Shown: piece by piece, positions 49,201 through 53,669 of the stretch
Layout of the letters: every line of letters begins with the position of its first letter
Numbering within the stretch: position 1 is the first letter of the stretch
Source: Antedon mediterranea
Lineage: Eukaryota > Echinodermata > Crinoidea > Comatulida > Antedonidae
Assembly (NCBI RefSeq): GCF_964355755.1
Contig: NC_092672.1
Location: 9,546,501 to 9,606,500, forward strand
Reading direction: 5' to 3'
Length of the DNA stretch: 60,000 nt
Translations under genes and position numbers: made by a program
Notes under the pieces: model-generated
Databases searched by the model: none
The model's input: only the letters and a program-made list of their open reading frames with translations
What the model was told of the DNA's origin: nothing

Positions 49201-52200
49201 CTAGGCACAGTTTATTATTTGATAGAAACTAAATAAATAGGCCTGGCCCTAGCTAGATGATACGGGATCCAGTCAAGTCGCCCCATCGCAAAGTCGCCCC
49301 ATACAGGGTCGCCCCATCGCAAAGTCGCCCCGGCACAGTCGCCCCATCGCAAAGTCGCCCCATTACAAAGTCGCCCCATTACAAAGTCGCCCCATCGCAA
49401 ATTCGCCCCATCGCAAAGTCGCCCCAACGCAAAGTCGCCCACGGTTTTAATCATATTGGTTGCGTTTGATATCGATTGCGTTGTTACTTTGGTCGCGCTA
49501 AATGTCGTATACAGTATAATGTTTATCCTATATACATAATTTGTGTTTTAATTTTTATTTTACAGGTTTTAATGGAGTGATGTGCTTTTTAAAAATCATT
49601 AAAAAAATAGTCCCTTGTTTGAAAGTTCTAAAAAGATTATCCCTGATTTATAGTTTCGAAAATGTTAATTTAATATGATTTTAAAATTAGTTACCAGAGC
49701 CACAATTACGAATCTTTCTTCAACCTACGCGTGGATACCAGCTCATTTTTTAGGATAAGCTAATTTTTTAGGATAATATAATAAATGTATAATGTGTAGT
49801 AGCCTAGGCCTTCGTATAGATTTACAGTAGTTAAAACAATAACAGTGTTGTAAGACAATGAGTGTTATAGGCTACTTATTGATCATTTTGCATTTATTGA
49901 CAAGTTATGTGTCTTTTACTTTTCAAAATAAAGAAATAAAAAAAAAAGGATTTCATCGCCGATATGATTGTTTTACATGCAGGTATTTTAGTAAAATTAA
50001 AACGCTACATTTTGACCATGGAAAAACCATCGTACAGTATCGTGTGCGTGTTTTTTAAAAAGGGGAATCCCCGACGGTCAGCAGAAAGACGTAGCAGCTG
50101 TGAGGAAACAGATACCAGAAGGCGCAGCTCCGATTGGTTTCAGAGAATGTTTCAGATGGCGAGTCGCCTTTTATTCAACAGCACAATGATCATTTTTCTG
50201 AAGAAATTCTTTTCAACCCCTTTGGTTAGGCCTAGAACATTCTAATTATCATGCCTAAAAAATATCCTCATATCGGGTATTTATCTAATTTTAAATGAAA
50301 CAAGACAGTGAAGAGGCACGGAATAATACGTACACGGACGTACGACGAATACACACACGCACGTCATCATTTACGACATATAGTGGTGATATGATGCAAT
50401 TTTATAATGGATATAATGATGGGATTGCCTTTCCAGGCTTACAATCAATGTTCATTACGTAATACTATGTATATAATAGTAAACTGAATGTTTATAAATA
50501 AATTGTTTTACGTAATTTGTTGCATATAAAATAAAAGACACAGACGTAGCCTACGTTTCCTATAAAATATTTCACATTTAAATAATTATGTACTGTTAAA
50601 TGACATTATGCTGGATAATATTATAATCTTAAACTATGTTTACAAATTATTAATATAGGCCTAATAATAATAATACATATTCATCGACCAAAGTAAAAAT
50701 AATCTAGATCGTATAACATTATTTTATCGCGACCAAATTTAAACGCGACTGATTTCGAACGCGACTGATATCATCGTAAAACTCCGGTGGGGTTTCCCCA
50801 TCTTCAGATGGTGCGTTGTAGTACGACGACAACGGCGGAGTAATTACGGGCGGGGGTTTCCCTCTGGTAAGCTAGCACGTTAGTGCGACCGCGGAGTGAT
50901 TAGTCGGGGGCTTCCTCTCTGATGATGGGGGTGCGTGCCGATTGTGTGACCTGAGACTACATGGCGGGGCTTCCCCTTTTTATGCCTACACGTTCCGTGT
51001 TATTTTGTGTATCATTGCGACATTTTACGCACTTGTAAACTATTTTTTAACGTTTTGGGGCGACTTTGCGATAGGGCGACTATGTGATGGGGCGACTTTG
51101 CGATGGGGCGACTTTGCGATGGGGCGACTTTGCGTTGGGGCGACTTTGCGTTGGGGTGACTTTGCGTTGGGGCGACTTTGCGATGGGGCGACTTTGCGAT
51201 GGGGCGACTGTGTCGGGGCAACTTTGCGATGGGGCGACTTTGCGATGGGGCGACTGTGTAAGGGGCGACTTTGTATGGGGCGACTTTGCGATGGGGCGAC
51301 TTGACTAGCATCCGATGATACGGGATCCAGTCAAGTCGCCCCATCGCAAAGTCGCCCCATACAAAGTCGCCCAATACAAAGTCGCCCCATCGCAAAGTCG
51401 CCCCAAAACAAAGTCGCCCCGGCACAGTCGCCCCATTACAAAGTCGCCCCATCGCAAAGTCGCCCCAACGCAAAGTCGCCCCAACGCAAAGTCGCCCCAA
51501 CGCAAAGTCGCCCCATCGCAAAGTCGCCCACGGTTTTATTTCGGAAGTGCCGCCGCTAGTAGTACGCTGTTTTAATCATATAGCGGTTGCGTTTGATATC
51601 GATTGCGTTGTTACTTTGGTCGCGCTAAATGTCGTATACATTATAATGTTTATCCTATTATATACATAATTTGTGTTTTAATTTTTATTTTACAGGTTTT
51701 AATGGAGTGATGTGCTTTTTAAAAATCATTAAAAAATAGTCCCTTGTTTGAAAGTTCTAAAAAGATTTCGAAAAGATTATCCCTGATTTATAGTTTCGAA
51801 AATGTTAATTTAATATGATTTTAAAATTAGTTACCAGAGCCACAATTACGAATCTTTCTTCAACCTACTCGTGGATACCAGCTCATTTTTTAGGGATAAT
51901 ATAATAAGTGTATAAATAGTAGGCCTTCGTATATTTACAGTAGCCTAAAACAATAACAGCGTTGTAAGACAATAAATGTTATATAGGCTACTTAGCTAGG
52001 CCTATTGATCATTTTGCATTTATTGACAAGTTATGTGTCTATAGTTATTTAATTTTAATTATGACTTTTCAAAATGAAGAAATAAAAAAAAGGGGATTTC
52101 TTCGCCGATATGATCGTTTTACACATGCAGGTATTTTAGTAAAATTAAAACGCTACATTTTGACCATGGAAAAGCCATCGTACAGTATGATTATCGTGTG

Positions 52201-53669
52201 CGTGTTTTTTAAAAAGGGGAATCCCCGACGGGCAGCAGAAAGACGTAGCAGCTGTGAGAAGGAAACAGATACCAGAAGGAGCAGCTCCGATTGGTTTCAG
52301 AGAATGTTTCAGATTGCGAGTCGCTTTTTATTCAACAGCAGAATGATCATTTTATTGAAGAAATTCTTTTCAACCCTTTTGGTTATAGAACATTCTAATT
52401 ATCATGCCTAATAAATATCCTCATATCGGGTGTTTATTTAATTTTAATAAACAAGACAGTGAAGAGGCACGGAATAATACGTACACGGACGTACGACGAA
52501 TACACACATGCACGTCATCATTTACGACATATAGTGGCGATATGATGCAATTTTATAATGGATATAATGATGGGATTGCATTTCAAGGCTTATAATCAAT
52601 GTTCATTGTAATACTATGTATATAATAGTAAACTGAATGTTTATAAATAAATTGTTTTACCTAATTTGTTGCATATAAAAAATAAAAGACACATACGTAC
52701 TAGCCTACGTTCCCTATAAAATATTTCACATTTAAATTTATGTACTGTTAAATGACATTATGCTGAATAATAGGCTTACTATAATCTTAAACTATGTTTA
52801 CAAATTGTCATTTTTAAGGCACACATCTTTCTCTCATCATAGACCTCAGTGTAAAATAAAAACAAAAATCAATTATTAACATAGGTCTATAATAATAATA
52901 TTCATCGACCAAAGTAAAAATAATCTATCGTATAACATCATTTTATCGCGACCAAAATTAAACGCCACCGATTTCGAACGCGACTGATATCATCGTAAAA
53001 CTCCGACGGGGTTTCCCCATCTTCAGATGGTGCGTTGTAGTGCGACAACGGCAGAGTAATTACGGGGGTTTCCCTCTCTGGTGAGAGCTAGCACTTTAGT
53101 GCGACCGCGGAGTGATTAGTTGGGGGCTTCCTCTCTGATGATTGGGGAGCGTGCCGATCATGTTACCTGAGACTACATACATGGCGGGGCTTCCCCTTTT
53201 ATTTCCGTGTTATTTTGTGTATCATTGCGACATTTTACGCACTTTTAAACTATTTTTTAACGTTTTGGGGCGACTTTGCGATGGTGCGACTTTGCGTTGG
53301 GGCGACTTTGCGTTGGGGCGACTTTGCGATGGGGCGACTTTGCAATGGGGCGACTGTGTCAGGGCGACTTTGTTTTGGGGCGACTTTGCGATGGGGCGAC
53401 TGTGTATGGGGCGACTTTGTATGGGGCGACTTTGCGATGGGGCGACTTGACTAGCATCCGATGATACTAGGCCTATACTATACTATACACCATGCCTAGC
53501 TAAAGGCAAGAGGAGTGAGTAGGCTTGCATGACCTGGCTGGGGCCCCTAGCTAGGCCCTACTCTACACTAACAGTAGTCATCATATACCACCGCTAGGCC
53601 TACCTCATGCTTTCCCTCGTCAAAGTTAGACATCTCTTGGCTGTGCTTCGTCTCCTCATTTAATGGCAT
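13044..53669 (-). CDS. SLC2A-like: Facilitative hexose transporter, GLUT class I type (12 exons, 510 aa)
   Basis: The product is predicted to be a 12-helix major-facilitator hexose uniporter of the plasma membrane. Exons (high to low): 53604-53669, 47204-47305, 43816-43976, 35346-35470, 32186-32326, 27283-27420, 26879-27066, 26371-26481, 25303-25404, 17589-17664, 13606-13733, 13044-13238. They sum to 1533 nt, keep phase at every GT-AG junction and end in TAA. Signatures seen: QFGYNTG in helix 1 (43-49), sequon N63-E-S in the first outer loop, GR at 143-144, PESPR (226-230), [10 protein letters not shown] (297-306), the class I STSIF loop (312-316), GRR (352-354), GPGSIPW (402-408) and PETK (473-476). 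510 aa fits the family, whose members are about 490-525. From a remembered alignment to GLUT1, the equivalents of Q161, Q282, Q283, N288, W388, N411 and N415 are kept, while N317 and E380 appear as Met337 and Ala400. The class I assignment is firm; the paralogue is not. Confidence 0.95.
13606..13733 (-). CDS. SLC2A-like: GLUT exon 11 (residues 404-446), helices 10b-11
   Basis: 128 nt. It carries [19 protein letters not shown] and FINWSANF. W408, N431 and N435 match GLUT1 W388, N411 and N415. Pro of the usual GPGPIPW is Ser405 here. Confidence 0.95.
13914..14160. repeat. Dispersed repeat, related to 16262-16745
   Basis: Shares ACATGAGCTTTTTATAT, CACACATTCAGATCTCTG and AGCAGATAGTTA-type blocks in the same order with 16262-16745. 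No coding content. Confidence 0.6.
14191..14811. mobile_element. TTAA-flanked element with CCCCTTCCCT ends
   Basis: 621 bp; ends AGACCCCTTCCCTGC and GTAGGGAAGGGGGCT flanked by TTAA (14187-14190, 14812-14815). Its left half recurs at 24895-25130. Confidence 0.75.
15286..15522 (+). pseudogene. Possible LINE ORF2 C-terminal fragment
   Basis: An open frame of 78 codons whose second half reads [19 protein letters not shown], then [11 protein letters not shown]. This resembles the C-terminus of several non-LTR retrotransposon ORF2 proteins (basic GR/GK block, then an A-x-DR-x-W motif). No reverse transcriptase core is present nearby. Tentative. Confidence 0.4.
16262..16745. repeat. Dispersed repeat, related to 13914-14160
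   Basis: Longer diverged copy of the same repeat in the same GLUT intron. Confidence 0.6.
17190..17435 (+). mobile_element. Possible tRNA-derived SINE with short tail
   Basis: A B-box-like GGGTTTAAGCCC follows a weak A-box-like GTTATGATGCTAGGC, and the segment ends in an A-rich tract (about 17418-17440). The open frame across it has no recognisable domain. Tentative. Confidence 0.4.
17589..17664 (-). CDS. SLC2A-like: GLUT exon 10 (residues 379-404), helix 10
   Basis: 76 nt. It encodes [21 protein letters not shown]. The Ala400 before LGPG is Glu (E380) in GLUT1. Confidence 0.92.
18069..18310 (+). pseudogene. LINE reverse-transcriptase C-terminal fragment with 3' end
   Basis: Translation gives [23 protein letters not shown], the characteristic end of CR1/L2/jockey-like ORF2 proteins (YGDRAF-AAP-LWN-LP). 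A stop after KFIH at 18232 and a frameshift before the expected SF-LKTHLF block (about 18236-18275) show it is dead. It lies in GLUT intron 9. Confidence 0.85.
19655..19740. repeat. Fragment of a dispersed repeat tail
   Basis: CAATAACTTTATGAGTAATCC then AACAAACAAACAAACAGACACACA matches the 3' part of the repeat at 30320-30545. Confidence 0.5.
20960..21553. mobile_element. TTAA-flanked element with GCCTCATTCGCACTGGA ends
   Basis: 594 bp; ends GCCTCATTCGCACTGGA and complement, TTAA at 20956-20959 and 21554-21557. Repeated TCCGGTCAAA blocks lie near both ends. It sits about 200 bases before the acceptor of the nested gene, so it may supply part of that gene's upstream region. Confidence 0.85.
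21740..21959 (+). promoter_or_regulatory. Putative 5' UTR exon start of the nested gene, with two uORFs
   Basis: A pyrimidine-rich tract ending in CAG at 21757-21759 looks like a splice acceptor, so an untranslated exon probably lies upstream. Two ATGs precede the main start: 21809, a short uORF, and 21820, a 30-residue uORF ending in TGA at 21910-21912. Both could lower translation of the main frame. Confidence 0.5.
21960..23210 (+). CDS. Nested single-exon gene: transmembrane-adaptor-like tyrosine-rich protein, 416 aa
   Basis: I recognise no named family. The start ATG is followed by a 4-residue head, a hydrophobic helix (about 5-20), then Lys21, Cys26, K28-K29, Cys31, K32-R33. This predicts an N-out single-pass protein with possible palmitoylation at Cys26 and Cys31. 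The tail is polar and acidic. Between 274 and 357 four related units start at Tyr276, 294, 317 and 340. Three carry YxxP (SRP, HLP, HLP), the form bound by Crk-type SH2 domains. Near the end are Y377-VPM, a YxxM of the PI3K p85 type, and Y395-MN, a YxN of the Grb2 type. The layout resembles LAT, PAG and LAX adaptors; homology is not claimed. It lies antisense in GLUT intron 9. A strong acceptor at 21759 suggests a spliced 5' leader, with uORFs at 21809 and 21820. Four hundred open codons in AT-rich DNA argue for a real gene. Confidence 0.85.
   Translation: MAKELIIAVISAIIGTALLYKIFSMCYKKFCKRQYIDYVPDDSEHGDNVVFESDCSETCGSNLHIKDTDFSEKQDEDNERGRKPSNSLLRRIGFPNFIHIGMKLSERRVSHGARHLSTFNPSGKRKDDTKLQMEKNPLAIEDQDNKQNTDDNVSQRRCGQEHENTIQQVFVEVHKPSVPLDISGAKVIEHEFEDLYLTPMIGHESINFHSKISNHLSKSEDILHKKVDSKSSESMEQNFKLTSDYKQRDNMLPSASMDNLPCTNRSPDEFEKGLVYSRPKESYLADEVQESPVYHLPNETYSSDNNLADQIQENPAYHYHNERYSTGNDSADQVPESLVYHLPNDTFSTSSYNTYSDTECAMDTADAAVSNLEHDTYVPMRPTNRPIFDMNECFYMNTPLDKTFQRRTFKDIIKKK
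23417..23422 (+). terminator. Candidate polyadenylation signal of the nested gene
   Basis: AATAAA about 207 bases after the stop codon. It is the canonical hexamer and the first clear one on this strand, but AT-rich DNA makes chance hits common. Confidence 0.4.
23884..24280 (-). mobile_element. MITE with 7-bp target duplication, copy 2 (inverted)
   Basis: 397 bp, the same ends and interior as 1613-2019 but in opposite orientation, flanked by CTTTTAC (23877-23883 and 24281-24287). It lies just downstream of the nested gene. Confidence 0.88.
24895..25130. mobile_element. Partial copy of the 14191 element (left half)
   Basis: Starts after TTAA at 24891 and follows the 14191 copy through ATTAAACCA-GTCATTC, AATGTACGTTTTATGGTAAA and the AGGCCTAG cluster. 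The right end is missing. Confidence 0.7.
25303..25404 (-). CDS. SLC2A-like: GLUT exon 9 (residues 345-378), GRR motif and helix 9
   Basis: 102 nt, phase 0 at both ends. It holds [11 protein letters not shown], the second cytosolic GRR motif of the sugar-porter family, and helix 9. A 7.6-kb intron with the nested gene follows. Confidence 0.95.
25405..26370. other. GLUT intron 8
   Basis: 966 bp with one short MITE and three scattered copies of AATAGAGGGTGCTA-type sequence (25626, 25911, 26233). Nothing else is recognised. Confidence 0.6.
25491..25581. mobile_element. MITE family with CTCTGTCTACAC ends, copy 3 (short)
   Basis: About 90 bp with AAAGCTTTGTCTACACTAT and GATAGTGTAGACAGAGCTTA as inverted ends. 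It sits in GLUT intron 8. Confidence 0.75.
26371..26481 (-). CDS. SLC2A-like: GLUT exon 8 (residues 308-344), STSIF loop and helix 8
   Basis: 111 nt, phase 0 at both ends. YYSTSIF (310-316) is a class I signature. Helix 8 reads [15 protein letters not shown], with Met337 at the position I align to GLUT1 N317. Confidence 0.94.
26879..27066 (-). CDS. SLC2A-like: GLUT exon 7 (residues 245-307), central loop and helix 7
   Basis: 188 nt. The charged intracellular helical loop (about 245-285) is followed by helix 7 with [10 protein letters not shown]. The QLS motif of helix 7 marks glucose-selective class I members. Donor GTAATG. Confidence 0.95.
27283..27420 (-). CDS. SLC2A-like: GLUT exon 6 (residues 199-245), helix 6 and PESPR
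   Basis: 138 nt. It carries helix 6 and the family-diagnostic [12 protein letters not shown] segment at the start of the cytosolic loop. The donor is GTTTGG, weaker than the others. Confidence 0.94.
27871..28225. repeat. Partial direct duplication
   Basis: ATGCGGGAATATCAATTTAA through AGTACAT occurs at 27871 and 28109, and TTCAAAAATAGATAAATAGA at 28037 and 28192. A block of about 200 bp was duplicated, then partly deleted. Confidence 0.8.
29280..29337 (-). mobile_element. SINE tail fragment
   Basis: Matches the tail and body seen at 4660-4715 (GGGTAACTTCTTCAATAAAA, CCCAGTT-GATCAGT). The rest of the same element appears to resume near 30090. Confidence 0.55.
29700..29977. mobile_element. MITE with 8-bp target duplication (hAT-like)
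   Basis: 278 bp; ends GGGTATTGCTAAACACCGCA and complement, flanked by ATTCCTAC on both sides (29692-29699 and 29978-29985). It contains CGCAAACCCC tandem blocks near each end. 8-bp duplications fit hAT or P elements. It interrupts an older repeat. Confidence 0.9.
30090..30290 (-). mobile_element. SINE body with part of the tRNA-like head
   Basis: The reverse strand reads GGGTTCGAGGCTC, CATGGTTCTGGTGGTA, then GTCTCAAAAGATG-type body as in the intact copies. About 0.75 kb of other repeats separates it from 29280-29337. Confidence 0.7.
30320..30545. repeat. Dispersed repeat with ACTCTGGCGGAGGTAAT tail
   Basis: Starts AAGAACACTCGGATAGCGCA and ends ACTCTGGCGGAGGTAATAAC after CACACA-rich DNA. A truncated relative lies at 19655. 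Confidence 0.55.
31022..31222 (+). pseudogene. LINE ORF2 C-terminal remnant
   Basis: The frame reads [20 protein letters not shown] followed by [14 protein letters not shown] and a stop. This matches the C-terminal pattern of some non-LTR retrotransposon polyproteins (basic block, LLD-LK, A-DR-W). The upstream coding region is absent. Confidence 0.5.
32186..32326 (-). CDS. SLC2A-like: GLUT exon 5 (residues 152-199), helices 4-5
   Basis: 141 nt. It contains SEIAP-DLRG, the MFS helix 4/5 loop equivalent to GEVSP-AFRG, then helix 5 with FNQLG. Q179 matches GLUT1 Q161, which contacts sugar. Confidence 0.95.
33054..34244. mobile_element. Element with CAGGGATGTCACCA ends and 6-bp flanking duplication
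   Basis: 1191 bp; the first 14 bases CAGGGATGTCACCA are repeated inverted at the right end, flanked by TTTATG (33048-33053, 34245-34250). CAGGGATG ends are common in hAT elements, but those usually give 8 bp. GGTCGG/CCGACC blocks repeat near the left end. No transposase frame. Confidence 0.75.
34825..34990 (+). mobile_element. tRNA-derived SINE, second family
   Basis: A-box TAGCTTGGTGG (34836) and B-box GGTTCAATCCT (34880) spaced as in tRNAs, followed by a non-tRNA body ending in AAATAAGACC-type tail. Different from the 35711 family. Confidence 0.7.
35346..35470 (-). CDS. SLC2A-like: GLUT exon 4 (residues 110-152), helices 3-4
   Basis: 125 nt. It finishes Arg110 and carries helix 3 and the IIGRFVIG motif of helix 4 (GR at 143-144). 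Donor GTATG. Confidence 0.94.
35711..35940 (+). mobile_element. tRNA-derived SINE, first family
   Basis: A-box TGGCCGAGCGG (35717) and B-box GGTTCGAGGCT (35772), then a body with CATGGTTCTGGTGGTAGAAC and CACTTTAAAGAACCTAGTAC, ending in a GAAGAGGTTACCCAGTATAA tail. The tRNA-like head resembles a leucine or serine tRNA. Confidence 0.88.
37740..38605 (-). mobile_element. PIF/Harbinger-derived element, non-autonomous
   Basis: 866 bp; perfect inverted ends of about 37 bp starting GGGTATGTTCAGACTCACGG, flanked by TAA (37737-37739, 38606-38608). Three-base TWA duplications and GGG-rich ends are Harbinger hallmarks. The minus strand contains a Myb/SANT-like relic (38142-38306), the second protein that Harbinger elements encode. 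No transposase is present. Confidence 0.92.
38142..38306 (-). pseudogene. Myb/SANT-like DNA-binding domain relic
   Basis: A 54-codon frame, shorter than the listed ORF cut-off, reads [20 protein letters not shown] then [14 protein letters not shown]. This matches the first two helices of the trihelix/Myb-like domain of Harbinger accessory proteins (W-x-EV-x-LI-LW, later FKEIA-LQ). A stop falls where the third helix should start, so it is a truncated remnant unless spliced. Confidence 0.7.
39683..39770. repeat. Near-perfect hairpin with 36-bp arms
   Basis: Arms 39683-39718 and 39735-39770 are exact complements. The 16-base loop is itself partly paired (GTGAA-G-TTCAC), so the stem is about 45 bp with one bulge. 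A 22-base piece of the right arm recurs as CATAGAGATATTATAGTGAA at 54193. Confidence 0.92.
40012..40420. repeat. 204-bp tandem duplication with Cys-rich open frames
   Basis: Two copies of about 204 bp, nearly identical, open in both orientations. The minus frame (40080-40415) reads [17 protein letters not shown] in each copy. The CxxC pattern is suggestive, but the frame has no context and the duplication explains its length. Confidence 0.85.
41017..43029. mobile_element. TA-flanked 2.0-kb element with GGTATCCCAATGAAA ends
   Basis: 2013 bp; 15-bp inverted ends GGTATCCCAATGAAA, TA at 41015-41016 and 43030-43031. Very AT-rich, without coding capacity. The ends fit TA-targeting elements, but TA alone is weak evidence. 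Confidence 0.7.
43321..43690 (+). mobile_element. tRNA-derived SINE, first family, alternative tail
   Basis: Same head (A-box 43332, B-box 43386) and body as 35711, but the 3' part continues through GATGACACGGTGTGACCCTT to GGCGCTTTACAAATTCGTAT and an AT repeat. The tail differs from the 35711 copy. Confidence 0.88.
43816..43976 (-). CDS. SLC2A-like: GLUT exon 3 (residues 57-110), outer loop 1 and helix 2
   Basis: 161 nt, ending two bases into Arg110. It holds the exofacial loop with sequon N63-E-S, at the place where GLUT1 is glycosylated, then helix 2 (about 84-104) and the start of the RLGRKR cytosolic motif. Confidence 0.93.
44301..45339. repeat. 20-bp minisatellite, part 1 (52 units)
   Basis: Head-to-tail units TATAACTGTGAAAAGGGTAT, very homogeneous. 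The main variation is position 7 (T or C): 19 of 52 units read AACCGTG and the rest AACTGTG, i.e. CpG versus TpG. Interrupted at TA by the element 45340-46655. Confidence 0.97.
45340..46655. mobile_element. Pogo/Tigger-like element inserted in the minisatellite
   Basis: 1316 bp; inverted ends CAGTCAACTCTCCCAATACC (one mismatch in about 22), TA duplicated at 45338-45339 and 46656-46657. CAGT-starting ends with TA target fit the pogo/Tigger branch of Tc1-mariner. ACCGGA blocks recur inside both ends. Its small open frames show no transposase. Confidence 0.9.
46658..47083. repeat. 20-bp minisatellite, part 2 (about 21 units)
   Basis: Continuation of the array in the same phase after the insertion, so the array existed first. 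Four of 21 units have the CpG form, three of them adjacent. Confidence 0.97.
47204..47305 (-). CDS. SLC2A-like: GLUT exon 2 (residues 23-56), helix 1
   Basis: 34 codons, phase 0 at both ends, acceptor TTTAG and donor GTGAGTG. It encodes helix 1 with the family signature [13 protein letters not shown]. Confidence 0.95.
47306..49255. other. GLUT intron 1, 3' part
   Basis: Apart from the 36-bp minisatellite, this AT-rich stretch shows nothing I can name. Confidence 0.6.
47573..47790. repeat. 36-bp minisatellite in GLUT intron 1
   Basis: Alternating half-units GGGCTTATAACCAAGGGT and GGGCTTATATTGGAAGAT give a period of 36 bp, about six copies, decaying on both sides. 36 is a multiple of three, which explains open frames on both strands. 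No sign of coding. Confidence 0.9.
49264..51313. mobile_element. Foldback-type element with minisatellite ends, copy A
   Basis: 2050 bp. It starts GGGATCCAGTCAAGTCGCCC and ends GACTTGACTAGCATCC. Left arm (49278-49450) and right arm (51056-51303) are inverted arrays of a 16-bp unit (AAGTCGCCCCATCGCA and variants). GATGATAC flanks it (49256-49263, 51314-51321). The interior has a weak shared frame ([19 protein letters not shown]) without known domain. Subterminal GGGG-TTTCCC blocks of about 60 bp repeat at 50780-50990. Foldback elements such as Drosophila FB and Galileo have this kind of end. Confidence 0.88.
51322..53459. mobile_element. Foldback-type element with minisatellite ends, copy B
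   Basis: 2138 bp, same orientation and ends as copy A, directly abutting it through the shared GATGATAC and followed by GATGATAC at 53460-53467. The interior is clearly homologous to copy A with many small indels and substitutions, so A and B are not a very recent duplicate. It has an open frame at 52061-52411 related to copy A, in one place differing by an in-frame 3-base insertion. Confidence 0.88.
53604..53669 (-). CDS. SLC2A-like: GLUT exon 1 (residues 1-22)
   Basis: ATG at 53669-53667 opens a 22-codon hydrophilic N-terminus ending in KHE, followed by a GTAGG donor at 53603. It joins exon 2 in phase 0 and gives a cytosolic tail of the usual class I length. I chose it because it is the only ATG-led segment upstream of exon 2 with a good donor and the right phase. 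It is short, so it is less certain than the other exons. Confidence 0.75.

Noticed and set aside
51012-51521. 169-residue frame and similar [14 protein letters not shown] frames as a protein gene
   Set aside because: They are a 16-bp repeat read in all six frames, with no start context, splice sites or non-repeat domain.
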